Below are positions 24,358-36,537 of a stretch of DNA of 64,000 bases, piece by piece. Origin of the DNA: Dromaius novaehollandiae (taxonomy: Eukaryota; Chordata; Aves; Casuariiformes; Dromaiidae). Each line of letters opens with the position of its first letter. The stretch's first letter is position 1. A model generated the notes under the pieces. It was not told the DNA's origin, did not search any database, and worked only from the letters and a program-made list of their open reading frames with translations. The translations under genes were made by a program, and so were the position numbers. The DNA lies in contig NC_088117.1 of assembly GCF_036370855.1 (NCBI RefSeq), forward strand, positions 62,001 to 126,000, written 5' to 3'.

Positions 24358-27335
24358 TATATGATTACCACAACCAGCTCCACAGAAACCTTGCATGCAA
24401 AAGCAAAACAGAGAGGAGCGTTAAAGCTCTTCTTGGGGGGAGGGGGGGGAAACAGAGATTTGGAGTTAGAAAAAAGTTACTCAGGTCAATATTTTGCTAT
24501 AGAAAAGATTCAAACAGATTCATACAGAAAGTTTCAAAAATAATGTCCTTGTCACTGCCTTCTCGTGCAGAGAGTTTGCTATTAACCTACTTGAGAACTT
24601 TCCATGATAAACAGTTCCTGCCCCACAGAAATCTCTTATTGAGTGCCATGTGCCGTATCAAGGGATTCTCGCTTGCTTTGGATTTGTTGCTTTGAAGGGA
24701 AGTTATAGGGAACAGGAGTGGGTAGGGAAGGAGCAGTTGCTTCAGGATGGTGATTCTTGGTATTTTGCTTTTAAAATTCTTATTTCTTTAAAGGGTTTTT
24801 TGTTGGGGCTTAATAATCTAGAGAAGAAAATGAACAAACATGTGCCATCTCTGTAAAGTGAGAACCAGAAAGACAGAGTAGTGGATTTAGAATTGTCTTT
24901 CTTTCAGCCTGCTCTTTTGTGCCATAGTTTTTTATGTTTTAAGTAAGACTGAGGGTCATTAAACACTTTGAGAGCACATCTATTTATTGTTTATAGATGT
25001 TGAACAGCCTGTTGGTGGGGGGCATGGAATAGCAAAATAAAGTCTATCTTTGCTTTAAGCAGATGCACTTCTGTCTCTATTCCCCATCTATTCACTGCCA
25101 TTCCCTATTATGCCATCTGTTCCCTATCATTGCCTTCTTCTCCCCATAATTTCTACTCTCTGATTTCTCCATCATTCCTGCCTATTCCCAGTATATTCCC
25201 TATCATTCTTTTCCCATCATTTTCTTCTGTTCCTATGTATTCTCCATCATTGCCTACCATTTCATCTGTAGCAAGAATGTGCACACGGCCACACGGGTAC
25301 TGTTACCAGGTGAACTTTTAAGCCTATTAAATGTTGATGCTTACATCAAAGCATGGGGAGAAACATGTGAGGACCCTGCTTACCTCTCTGTCTTCAGTTC
25401 TGCATGGCTGAGAGATGGAGTGTGACAGGACTTTTCTGGTTGTTGCTCAGAAATCAGCCGCTCAAGTCTGCCTGTAGTGCACTCCTACCCCTTGGGAGTT
25501 CTACTAAGCTCACTTGCCACCTGGAAATCCATATTGCTCCTGATGTTAGTGCTGACAAGTTAGCTGATCTTTCACTGCATGATTTGATGGTGAAAGGTAT
25601 ATCCGGTTTGGTAATGTCCATCTCTACCTCTAGATTGTTGTTCTGACTGTCTAGACCATCTCCCGGCACGCTGGGCAGGTGATGAATGAAAACAGCAGGT
25701 TTATTGGCCTTGCACGAATCTTAAGTTTACCTCTTTCTAGGATGAATACCAGTGATGCTCCGTCATCTTTCAAACACAGAGAAGTTGCAGATCAGTGGTG
25801 TCAGTAACACACCTGCTGATTTAGTTAAGCAGCTTCCCTATGGTAGTGGTATGTTTGTGTTCCTCAGCACTCCATGGTGTTAGTCTGAGGCACCCTCAGT
25901 TCCTCTGTTTCGCTCCCAAGGCAGAGAGGCATTGAGGCAAGCAGAGGAGGCTCCACAGCTGGCTGTCCAGAAAAGGGAACCCATAAGGCTGTGGAAAGCT
26001 ATGTCCACACTTTGCCATGTGATGCTACACGAGGACTGCCATGTTAGGGACAAAGTAGATGCTGCAGTCAAACAAGACATGCTATTTGAGGCCAGAGCCT
26101 TTCCAAGCCTGGGTTATCTTCCTGAAGCTGGACTTTAGCCCCCGAGCAGGGCAATCTGTATTGCCTTGACTCCCATTAGAAGCTCATGTTTCTTCTAGCT
26201 CTCTCCTGGGGCACAGAACAGGCCATGAGGAGAGACCCTTTTCATTGGGTCTGAAAGCCCCATCCTGCACAAGCTCGAGTGACACCGCTCCGCCTTGAGC
26301 TCAGTTGCTGAGGAAGGTATGGGGAGAAGAAACCTCCGCGCACACACTCTTCATGCCAACCTCACAGTCCCTCCTGCACTACTGCAGTTGCAGCTCTCGA
26401 CTCCTCCCCTCTCTGGGGCAAAGGAGCAGGAAAGAGAGGGATTTTCCTTAACCACGAAGAATGTGGCTCCAGCAGAAGAATTATGTAATGACCCTTTAAA
26501 CTGCCCCCAGAGCAGGGACTGAAACACATTCCCTGTCTCTGAGCTGTCCTTTTCCTGACCCTGCAAAGCTCGCATATTGCTCAGTGCAGAGCAATGCACA
26601 CCTTGCCAAGGACAGATGCACAACAATTTGGAGATTTGGTTTTATTCAACACAAGAACGCTTTGGCAGCACAGCTGGCAGTTGCTGGTTCACATTGTGCT
26701 GGACTGGCTCTCTAGCCCTGAGAAGTGAAAAGAAGTTCAGTTTTAGGTACAGAAAGAAAGCAAGGAAATACAGCAGGCCTAATGCAGGCCAGGTATTAAT
26801 GGAGCCGCTTTGAGCAGCATTTCAGTGGTCTCTGTGATACGGCACAGGCACTCCTGCCCAAGCCTGTGAGAAGTCCCCAGTGCAACTAATCAGTCGGGGG
26901 CTGAGTCAAGTGGGAACTGAGTCAGGCAGTACCTGCGATGGAGTGAATAGGTATCAACCCCCAGGGCAAAGGGTCTTGGTGTCTGTACTCTGAGAGGGTA
27001 GGACAGGCTTGCCAGTCTGAAAATGGAGAGCCGAACGTTGGACAAATCCTTATGTCTTCAGCCACCTATGTCCAAAGCGGAAATCTTATTCTGAGTCATC
27101 AGCAACTTCCCCTTCAGTTAAGGACTGTCTGACCAAGGCCACAGGCTCAGAAGTGTGCTGCTGTCCCTCCCACGGGAGGTGCCAGGAGAAGTCCCTCTAG
27201 GTGCTGCTGGAAGTGGAAGGAGAGAGGGACACCCCAGTGCAGCAGATAGCTCTTTACTCACTTGAGCCTCCTCTTCATGATCCCTCTGTCTACTGATCTC
27301 TCTTGTCTGTCCCTGCGTGACCTTCACCAGAGATG
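24358..27335. other. Intergenic stretch without a supported gene
   Basis: Apart from the inverted minisatellite at 25.1-25.3 kb I see no exon I can defend. A minus-strand frame at 25.45-25.69 kb has a plausible donor after about 25,523, but no domain and no partner exon. Confidence 0.6.
25079..25325 (-). repeat. Minisatellite, copy 2, inverted relative to 17.2-17.6 kb
   Basis: The plus strand shows ttccctatcatt and ccatctattccc units. Its reverse complement begins with ttaaaagttcacc, has gcacattcttgctacagatg and then gggaatatactgggaata, in the same order as the copy at 17,229. The pair forms an inverted repeat separated by about 7.5 kb that encloses the last ANKMY1 exon and both plus-strand CR1 elements. 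Confidence 0.82.
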
Positions 27336-30300
27336 TCACTGCTGCGAGCAATGCCTGCGTTTTCCTAGGAGAAATGTGCCTGCAAAAGCAGGGAGAAACC
27401 CTCTCTCATGCTCTGGTTGAAACCTTCCTGCCTCTCACCTTCCCCAGGCCCTGCACACAGAGTCTCACTGGTGCCCACAGCACTCTTCAACGCAGGATGA
27501 GGTTTAGGCATTTGCTTTGGGCTGCAGAAAGGCACCTGGAGTTGGGGGCTCCTGACCCCAGGTCTCCCCATGGCGTGACAGCTCAGAGGAGAGCCATGGA
27601 TCAGGGATTTGGATCCTTGACCCTGCAGATGGGTCAGTGCTACTCAGCTGCCCCAGGCCTTGGCACGACTTGCTCCATACTTACCTTTTTGGCGGTATCT
27701 CCAGCGAGTTGTCACCCTCCTTCTCTGAGGATGATTCGCCATCCTCTTTCCAGTTCCCCATCATTCTCTCTATGAGATCTGGGCTGGTCACCTTCCTCCT
27801 CATGCTGGCAGAAGGGATTTGCGTGGTGCCCCAAGGAACAGTGGGTTTCTGCAAAGGAAGGGAGAATCTCAGACAAGCATGCTGCAAAGACACAGGGCTG
27901 TTTGCCAGCGTACAGATCCCAGGGGTGAATTCTGGCCAGGATACTGTGGCAGTAGAGGGGGAACCAGAAGAAGGACCTCCGCCTGCCCCAGGAGTTGGAT
28001 GCTGGAGTCTGACCAGGGTTTCACTGCATCGCCCAATTGACCCTTTCTCATGAGACTCCTGCCATTTTGCAGTAACAGTTCCATGAATACTTGAAATAGC
28101 CTGAAATCTCAAGCTCCTCTGTAGGAGAGAGATGTTTTTTTCCTGTCTAGTTTAAAATGCTGCCAGTACCGTGGCCCTCTGTAGCTTATCCTTTCCTCTC
28201 CCAGGGATCGGTGGTGCCAATTTTTCCTTTTCTTTCCTTCTGTCTTTCTCTTTCTTCTGCCATTCTTTCTTCTCCTGTCTTTCTACAGCTTGAAGTTCAT
28301 GGAGACCTCTTTGGTGTCGTTTCTTAACCTGGAGGATTCTTCTCTGGAGGGCCACAGAAATGTAACAGCAGCAATGTCAGTCTCATCTGCTTTTGTTTTT
28401 ATATTCATTATTATTATTGATTTCTCACTCTCTTTTCTGCCCCTTTTTGTCAGCTGTGTTTTGCTCCTGAATTATCGTGGGCTCAACCAAGGTGTGAACT
28501 AACCAATGATCTAAAAAACTCCTATTTCCTATCCCAGAAAAGCCTGGCATTTTGATTTTGAACTCCATTATGAATAGCGGCAAGGAAGGTGTTCTAATGT
28601 GTTTCATGAGACAACAGAAGTGAAGAGCAGATTCTAAACATACAGTAACCCCCATCTTTTAAAGTAGACTCCAGGAGAAGTCACTTAATGTACAAATGAG
28701 CACACACTGCGACATCTTTTCAGAGTCAATGGCTGCACAACTGTGCTTTTCTACAATAAACTACTACGCAAACATTGCATCAATCCCTATTATATACCTG
28801 CTCTTTTGTCTTAATAGCTTCAGCAATAAAGTTTACAAGTTTTGGTCCAGCACGAGGGATTTCTTTCTTTTTGGCTTCCACTTTCTTCACTGAGCTCCAC
28901 TGGATTGGTGGTGGTGGACTAAAAAGGTAGAATAGAAGGCATCTGTATGAGTAGAGGACGAGTTTGTTTTCCAGTTTGGTCTCCCAAGGTGTGCCCCTGC
29001 CCCTGCAGCAGAAGGCAGCTAGCTCTGCAGGAAGATTGGTTGCATTCGACCAAGTACTTTCAAATACAGAGAAAGAGATAACCCCAAGCTGCAACATCAG
29101 GTGTGGCACAACACTCCCTAGGAAAGCTCAGGATGCCCAGGTTTAGGCCTTCTCTTGGTAGATCAAGAAGAAGGCCAGAGTCATGGGAATGGAGGCTCCT
29201 GTCTGTTATTTCAAGGCTCTAATACCACAGATCCCTCCTGGCAGTTGCATTAATGCTCTGATTACCCAACAAGGAAACTTTAGCATCTGTACCACATGGT
29301 AATAGCCTGCCAGAGTTAGCCCAGACATTGTGTCTGAAGGAAACTTCTTATTCCTAAAAAGAATAAGAGCACAGGGTCCCCCACATCCATTTTCCCCCAA
29401 GTCTGACCTGTCAGGAAGCCCTTTTCCCCTGGTTTTGTGCATCTTGTCTTCCTCCTTATGGATAGAAGTCTTTTTGGGTGGAGCATGCCTCTCTCTGGAG
29501 AGAAGGCGATTGTCAGGAAGAGCCCCTGCAAGCAAGAAAGCAGAGAACTCTTCAAACAGCATCTTTGTGCCCATTCTAACAGGAATGATGGGCAGGTGTG
29601 CATACATGTGATGAAACTGCACCAAGCCATCCCCCTGGAGCCATGTTTCCCATGAGGTTTTAGGCCTTTCCTGACACTGGATGTTGTCCAACTCTTAATT
29701 TCTAAAGGGTAATGTTATTCCCTGGGGAATTCTGGTACTACTGGCTTCTCTTGTCTATATTGTGAAAAGCAGGGGGAGGCCTTGCTGAGAAATGCTGGTG
29801 ACTAAATGGAGCCTTGCGGGGAAGGAGGGAGAAATTCCCATGAAGGGCACAGACTTTGGGATCTCTCTAAAGATCTCGTGTGTGCAAGTTCACTCTTTTG
29901 GTGTGTTCAGCCCAAAGATACTTGTATGTTTGTGAACAATTAAGAAAGCAGGACTGGAATTCCCAACTTTCAAAATGAAATGAAGTTGCCTATGCCTTGC
30001 ATTGTAGCCTTGGCTATAATGTCCCATTAGTGAGGAGAATGTCCAAACACCACCCAGGTGTCAACCGTTCCACTACCTTTTTTGTTGCCATTATCATCCT
30101 TCTCCTCCTCCTGTTCTTCGGTGAGCTCTGCGGGTCCTTTGATGGCAGGCTGCACAATCTGGAGTTCATACCTGGAAACCAGAAGACTCCAGTTTGAATA
30201 AGAGCTCCATATTTGCTTTGCACCTTGTGTTAATAATCTGGTCACAAAGATATTAGGGAGCTAATGTAAAATCTCTGGTAAGAGAGCAGAATATGCAGCA

Positions 30301-33300
30301 TTACTCTAGACTATATCCAGAAACTGTGAGATGCATCATAGAGGTCCACTGCTGATTAGTTCTGAATAACTTCCTGAGAGGACTTCACAAGCCCTGGCAA
30401 GACAGCACAACCAGACGCAAGCTGAGAAGGTCCTGGCTTGGTCAGCCAGGGGCTGCTGAACCCAACATACTCACTGTGGGAAGACAATGACACTGCCAGA
30501 GCGGATCTGGGAAGCCACAGTCTCAGTGCCTGACAGGACTGAATCCCTCATCTCTGGCATCTGCAATAGAGACAGAGACATGTGAGATGATGCCAAGGAA
30601 ATTGTCTTCTTGCTCACAGAGGCAGCAAGCCACTCTCCTGCTCCTGTCCCTCTGAAACCCTGTCACCAAGTGCTCCTTCATTATTAACAATAATAACAGT
30701 AATAGCAAAGAGAAGCTGTTAAATAGATAATTTGGAATGGGTAATAGCATCACCAGGCTTTTTTCTGAGGGCAAGAATCATGAGATTCAGTCAGGAGGCC
30801 CATTCTTTTCTAATGGAGAAGTCCAAGAAGGCAAGCAGATTTGATTAGCTGGGGTTTCTGGGTGTTGGCTTTTGTCTTTTGGCTTGTTGTGACTGTTCCT
30901 GAATGGAGAACAAAGGACTCAGATATGGGCTTAACCCCAAGTCTCTCCTAGGATGCAAATGACTGCATCTGCAGCTTGGAGTTACAGAGAGGCATAGTCC
31001 TTCCTTTTCCTTTGCACAGTTGTTAAGACCTGGGAGTGCCAAATATCTGAGGGGGTCCGGATCTTGGATGGGGACCTACTGGAGCAAAGGCCCAGAAAAC
31101 ATGCTGACAAGACCCCAGAGAGTGAGCCAGGTGGGAGAGACAGAGCTGGGAACCAGGGCTGTGCTGCAGCCTGGCTGCACGTCTTGGGGTAAATCATTCC
31201 TCCCTCAGAGGGAATGAGGAGCTCATGTCTGCCGGTGCCTCTGGGTCTCGCCCAAGGCAAGAAGCAGCTGTGAAAGACGTGCTGGACAGGGAGAAGGTGA
31301 GGGGGGCATGATGAGTTCTCCTGACACAAGAACTCAGGGCTGTCCCATGAAATGATTAGGCATGCATTTTCTAACAGGGGCTCAGAAATGTTTGTGTGTA
31401 GCAGATGGTGAAATTGCCAAACTCACTACCTCAGAATCCCAAACATGGCCAAAGCAGAAACTCATTAATAAGCAGCAAGGTCACCTGATGCTGTTAACTC
31501 AGAGTGGCACCAGCCCAAATAGCTTTTCTGCTTTTGAAAAGCCCACCAGCTTTTCTGCTGGTGCCCAAAGAGCTTTTTCTTAGGCTCTTTCCCTTAGGCT
31601 TTTTCTTGGGGATGGGAGTGGGCTCACGGGGTCTTTGATTGGACCCAGTACAGCTTTTCTTACATCCTGCTGCTGCCAAGACCTCTGAATGTGAGAGAAG
31701 GCCTTTACAGAGAGCTATAGTCCATGTCTAGCCCCAGAAGCTAGACCTCTTTTGGAAAGAGGAGCTATGAGTTCTCTTGTCCTTTAAGAGAAGTGCAAAA
31801 GAACTCCAAGTAGTACTAGAAAAATGGAAATCTTACTCCAAGAAGAGCTTCTAGCATCTTTTCAGTCCCATTCAGCCTTTTCAGAAAGTCTTTATAAAAT
31901 CTTATTTTCACATCTTTTCCCTGGATAACAAGCATGCCGACATCATTTAAAACAAAGGCAACATTCTTGCCATTCTCTATGCAGAGAGAGAAAAGACGCA
32001 TGGTCTTTTCTATGCAACCCTCCACTGTCCTCTGAGAAACGGAGATGTCTGAGGCAATCCGAGCATACTGCAGTTGCTCAATGTGGTTATGATCTGGAAA
32101 ATAGTGCAAGAGGAAGAAAGCGTTACTGAAATGCTAAACAGAATAAACTAAAGAGTCAGCATCTGCTAGGACTAGAGGTGATACAGAGTATAGGTTGGTT
32201 GGTACCTCTGGTAATTTCCCTGAAAGTAAGTGCTGTAATCCCTTCCTGGAGGAAGTTCAAAGCTCTCTTACAATTGAGATGCCAAGGGGACAGCAATGAT
32301 TTCTTCAACACAGAAATAGGAAGAAAGCCTCTCAGCCCTGTGGTACGAACAGTACACAGGACAGCACGACTAGCAGGGAGGATGGAGACAGTCCCCATGA
32401 CAAGGGGGAGGATGCTTGCCCATTGCATCTCTTCTCTCAGGCCATATACTCTGGGTTTGAAGAAGATTAGCCATGCCATGTCAAATGGCTGGAATGAAGA
32501 AGGAAAACAGCAGGACTTCACAACAGCCCTTAGAATTCCTCTCCCCTCTCCCCTCCCCACCCCCCCAAGTTTATCTGCAAATGTCTCCACTGTTTGTGTC
32601 AGTGTCCTCTCCCCAGGGGACACCAGGCTGATGGTCACAGCAGAGAGAAGGTGGGGTGCTTTGAAAGGAGAGGATCGCTCCAGACACAGCTGCAAGAGTG
32701 AGCAAAGGGGTTTTTCTTCTTACCAGGAATATCTTTGTTGTCATATGGGAGATCATAAGCCTTTGCAATAGCCCTTGAAAGACGAAACACTGGTCTCTCA
32801 ACAACCACCAGGTCATTCTTTCTATTCTGTACTCGCTCTCTAACAACAGCAAATGTCCCCAGTCCAGCAATTCTGACAGGCTGAAAAGAAAGAGAAAGTC
32901 TAATACGAAGCATTCTTGTGATGGAAAAACTGACTGAGGTTGTACCTGACCTGGGCACTTTGGAGAGCTTTGGCAAAGGCCTACAGAGTCTGGAGTTTTT
33001 CCTCTTCCTCTTCTTCACCCTCTAAGAACTGTTTGGTGTAGTAAAAGCTGAGCAATTATCCATTGACTAGAGGAGACCTAAGGGCCTTTCCGCTCTCTCT
33101 GCAGGGACTAGAGAAGCTCCAGAAAGTGTCCATCACTTTCTGAAACTGCGCTTGGACTTCCACTTTTATCTCAATTGACAGGGAAGCTGGTCTGTGGCAC
33201 ATTAGTCAACCACAGTGTCCTTCTGGGGCATTTTCTGGCTTCCAAAGGACAGAAAGAATCATGGCACTGCATGACATGGGGATATTAAGAGGACTGAAAC

Positions 33301-33401
33301 CACCAGGGTATGAGGGGAGGAACAGGAGGCAAGTCCCACCTGGTACAGCATGAGCTGTAGACTAAGGTAATAGGATGTACAAGTCCAGATGTTATTGAAC
33401 T
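27336..33401 (-). CDS. CCDC81-like protein, first exon not found
   Basis: Eleven minus-strand exons, 5' to 3': 33401-33340, 32880-32724, 32093-31837, 30560-30475, 30171-30077, 29525-29408, 28918-28798, 28343-28170, 27848-27685, 27521-27439 and 27379-27336. All have AG/GT edges, phases agree throughout, and the total (1361 nt plus one base from a missing 5' exon) gives 453 codons and TGA. The first three exons resemble the two HU-like domains of CCDC81 (IAGLGTF; then TVEGCIEKT and KIRFYKDFL). The rest is charged, with a coiled-coil candidate (VERQEKKEWQKKEKDRRKEK). Human CCDC81 is a centrosome/cilium-linked protein, and I recall birds having many CCDC81-like genes. The gene runs opposite to ANKMY1. 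No first exon with a start codon is evident between 33,402 and the LTR at 33,857, so it may lie beyond the retroviral insertions or be lost. Exons 10 and 11 are the least certain. Confidence 0.8.
28170..28343 (-). CDS. CCDC81-like exon, coiled-coil region
   Basis: 58 codons rich in Lys, Glu, Arg and Gln (RRILQVKKRHQRGLHELQAV, then QEKKEWQKKEKDRRKEKEK) with heptad-like spacing. Donor ACG/GTACTG is weak; a read-through form would stop six codons later. Confidence 0.7.
31837..32093 (-). CDS. CCDC81-like exon, HU-like domain 2
   Basis: Contains RIASDISVSQRTVEGCIEKT, NVAFVLNDVGMLVIQ and DVKIRFYKDFLKRLNG. These align well with human CCDC81 (TVEGCVKET, GIGVL, KMKFYKDFL). Phase 1 in, 0 out. Confidence 0.92.
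32724..32880 (-). CDS. CCDC81-like exon, HU-like domain 1
   Basis: Contains PVRIAGLGTFAVVRERV and VVERPVFRLSRAIAKAY, the conserved beta-arm and following helix of CCDC81 domain 1. Acceptor CTTTTCAG, donor CCTG/GTAAGA. Confidence 0.9.
33340..33401 (-). CDS. CCDC81-like exon, start of first HU-like domain
   Basis: Acceptor TTTGCTTTGCAG, product EFNNIWTCTSYYLSLQLMLYQ, donor CAG/GTGGGA. It corresponds to the 'VW..VS.FI..QL..HKG' helix of CCDC81. It needs one base (G) from an upstream exon that I could not locate. Confidence 0.75.
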
Positions 33402-34177
33402 CTGCAAAGCAAATGATAGATACGTCAGGCTCTGAGTCAGCAAGCTCATAACCACTCAGTGCACTTCCAACCAAGAAAGGCAGCAGACGCAAGTGTAGCC
33501 AAGCACCCCCCACCAACCCCAAAGAAATGCCTCTTTGACAGGAACTTCACAGCTGAGGTCTTGACTGACTTCAGACTAAAATCTTGATTATGACCACAGG
33601 AAAGGTCTGGAGCTGAAAGGGAGACCTCAGAAGTGTTTTCACCCAGGGGATCCTGTCTTCTCACATCCACAGTGGGAAGGCATCTCTGAGTCCAAAGCCT
33701 GCTCTGCCAATTTGGAGGTGCAAGGAGAGCCGGTGTGGAGAAACCAGAGGCAGTGGCTAGCGGACAAGAAGCCAAGCTGAGTTGATGAAAAGTCAAAGGC
33801 TTCATTTCTAAAGCATGCAGTGTGGCATTCGATGACATGGACCACAAGAAGAATGGTGCAAAAAAGCCTGTATTGAAAACACAATGGCTGGTTATATAGC
33901 CACCAGCTCAGCCACTCCTCCAAGTATCTTCTTGGCATTGTGGCATCTTGTGATAGGTGGGTAAGGTGTCTTCTGATGCCTAGCAGGCGGGCAGGACAGG
34001 CCAGCAGGACAGGCCCACCGCAGCTGCTGACACGTAGGCAGGAAGGCACACCGTGACTGCTGACACAGGCAGGAAGACACATGATCACTGGCAACTTCAT
34101 AGTTACCAGATCATTACTTTCTGCCTTAGAGATCCTCTGCTGTCCTACACAGCATCACTCAATCTTGGTCCCCAACA

Positions 34178-34471
34178 TATCCCCTCTTTTTATTTATTAA
34201 ACTTAAAGCTTGTCAGGTAGGGGAGACAGATAACAAGGATTAGAGATCTTACCAAGATTACCAATTCACACATCAGTGCCTTCTTAACTTATGCCCCAAG
34301 CCTAACGTCCAATCCTATCCCTTAAAAGGCTTCCACTCTAATTCTATCTAATCCACAACTTATCAGTGCACTTATAGTCTATCCATAACTTATCAGTGCA
34401 GTTATATTCTATCTATAACTTATCCTATATTCTATCTATATCTTATCAGCCTATATTCTATCTATATCTCA
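34178..34471 (-). other. 3' remnant of the betaretrovirus-like element
   Basis: Sequence between integrase and 3' LTR. It includes degenerate short repeats (tatctataacttatc type, plus strand 34,330-34,480) and the polypurine tract. No env frame is seen. Confidence 0.6.
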
Positions 34472-35284
34472 TCAATGCAATAAGCCTCTGCAAATCAACA
34501 GTGATCCTGCACAAGGCAGACAAACACCGCTGAAAATACCCCAAGATGGGTTCATCTCAACTGGCTCCCAGCCCTCACCCGGCATCCCGAGGAACACACC
34601 AACAGGTCGAATCAGTCGTACAGGTATCCAGTGAAGTCCGTTACCTGTGGAAACACAAGCGTAACCTTTCCCCCACGTTATTAGATCTACCGGTTCACTC
34701 CACTGACCTGTCTCCAGGTCCCTGTAGCGATCTCGAGGTTGTTCTCGCCCTGTAGGACATGAGAGATGCTTATTAACTGCACTCTGGTCCGTATATCGGT
34801 TTAAGAAGTTAAGAACATACAGAGCCTTCCAGAGTTGCTCTTGTGGGGAAGCGCCAGGGCTATTTCCCCTTTTTTGTTTCTCAAGCTTTTCTTTCAGGGT
34901 ACGATGGGTACGTTCCACTATTGCCTGGCCAGTTGGGGAATGGGGAATTCCGGTCACATGAGTGACCCCCCAAGCTTGAAGAAAGGCCCGTGTTCGTTGT
35001 GCCGTGTATGCAGGACCATTGTCAGTCTTAATTTGAGCAGGAACCCCCATTACGGCGAAACAGGCAAGCCAGTGATGACAAACATCACGGCTCTTCTCCC
35101 CAACATGGGCAGTAGCGACAGCGTAATGGGAAAAGGTAACTACAGAGACGTGAACATACTTCAGTCTTCCAAACGAGGGATAATGGGTAACACTATCTGT
35201 GTAGAACCCTTGACATGCAGTTGAAGTCCTGCTTGGCCAGTGCGATAGAAGAAGTTTAGTGCAAAATGCCTTTCTTGAAAACAC
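34472..35284 (-). pseudogene. Betaretrovirus-like integrase (partial pol)
   Basis: A 270-codon open frame whose first eight codons come from the LTR. It carries the integrase catalytic core: THYPSFGRLKYVHV after the first acidic site, KTDNGPAY for the second, and QAIVERTHRTLK with the catalytic Glu. The C-terminal DNA-binding part includes WGKGYACVSTGNG. The N-terminal zinc domain is missing. It integrates viral DNA in intact viruses; here it is a remnant in an internally deleted element. The frame is uninterrupted, which suggests a fairly recent insertion. Confidence 0.88.
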
Positions 35285-36537
35285 AGTGGCAGGTTATATA
35301 GCCATCAACTCAGCCACTCCTCCAAGTATCTGCTTGGCATTGTGGCATCTTGTGATAGGTGGGTAAGGTGTCTTCTGATGCCTAGCAGGCGGGCAGGACA
35401 GGCCAGCAGGACAGGCCCACCGCAGCTGCTGACACGTAGGCAGGAAGGCACACCGTGACTGCTGACACAGGCAGGAAGACACATGATCAGTGGCAACTCA
35501 CGTGCACACATTCGGGGCACAAATCATAGTTACCACTTCATTACTTTCTGCCTTAAAGATTCTCCGCTGTCTTACACAGCATCATTCAATCTTGGTCCCC
35601 AACACCCTGCACCCAAGCTTTTGCAACTCGGGAATCACTCAACATCACCTTGACAGGGTCAGTGCTTCTGCTAGAAAACCCGGGGGGCGGCTGGGCAGAC
35701 TTAGCTCTGCTGCTCCACCACAGCCCACAAATCCCAAACCTACCAGAGGACAGGAAAAATGGAGGAAGCTCCCTGCCCTTCTTTTCTCTTTCCTGCCCTT
35801 CCCAAAGGTGATGTTGCCCTCATCACCAGGGCCACCAACACTCACCCCTCTCTCGGAGAGACACGTCCAGGCCAATACCTTCTTGCCAAGACTACAAGCC
35901 ATCACTTAACTAAACCACAGGTGTCCCAGCTCTTCAAAGGACACAGTGCTATGGAAAATCATGCTCGCCAGCCACCATAACAGGGTCTGACCCTAGGTTC
36001 CCGCTGAGAAGTTCAGAGCCAAATCAGAGCAAATTCAATACAATTTAATGATGCATGTACAGCAATTGCAGCTCGAGCTCGCTGCCTCCCAAGAGGCACC
36101 CCAAACAAAGAAATCCCTGGGCAATTATACCCTCACAAGCTAAGCTCCCCACACCCCATGCAAAGCTTCAGACCAATCACCATATCTGGCTCTGGGGGCT
36201 TCGTGTTCTTCGGTGGCTCCCACTGCTGTCTCTAGGCAGCTTGGTTTGCCTTACCTTTACTGTGGCGGCTTCTGCTGATGGACTTAGCTTCCTCGTAAGC
36301 TTCCTTATCTTTCCACCTTGCACCGGCCCTGGGGCCCTTCCTTACTGGACTAGCTGACAGTTCCTCACGTTATCTGAGTGCAGCCTAAGGCTTCAGCACA
36401 TTTAGCTACTCATGCTAAGCAAGGTTTATATAAGTTGTGCTAAGCTGTTACCTCTAGACAGTTCCAGCTCAATATTCTTTAACAGTCCTCCCTTTGTTTC
36501 TGGTAAGCATCCCTGCTAATCCTTTAGACAAGAGTTC

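Larger units (their letters stand above)
33857..35604 (-). mobile_element. Betaretrovirus-like provirus, reduced to LTR-integrase-LTR
   Basis: Two near-identical LTRs (33857-34177, 321 bp; 35260-35604, 345 bp) flank about 1.08 kb of minus-strand sequence. Read on the minus strand each LTR starts TGTTGGGGACCAAG and ends in CA. A purine-rich tract (AAAAAGAGGGGA) lies just upstream of the 3' LTR. The only internal gene is the integrase. The 5' LTR joins integrase codons within a few bases, with no recognisable primer-binding site, gag, protease, reverse transcriptase or env, so most of the genome was deleted. The LTRs differ mainly by a 28-bp insertion near 35,500. I found no target-site duplication. 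Confidence 0.9.

Noticed and set aside
25454..25669. Possible minus-strand exon with a donor near 25,523
   Set aside because: The splice site is plausible but no adjoining exon or domain supports it, and the CCDC81-like gene already has a stop at 27,336.
32156..32771. Overlapping 179- and 197-codon frames on opposite strands at 32.2-32.8 kb
   Set aside because: They lie in and across a CCDC81-like intron and exon and show no domain of their own.
33446..33847. 133-codon minus-strand frame as a first exon of the CCDC81-like gene
   Set aside because: Its product is unlike the start of CCDC81 and no donor of the right phase is evident before 33,401.
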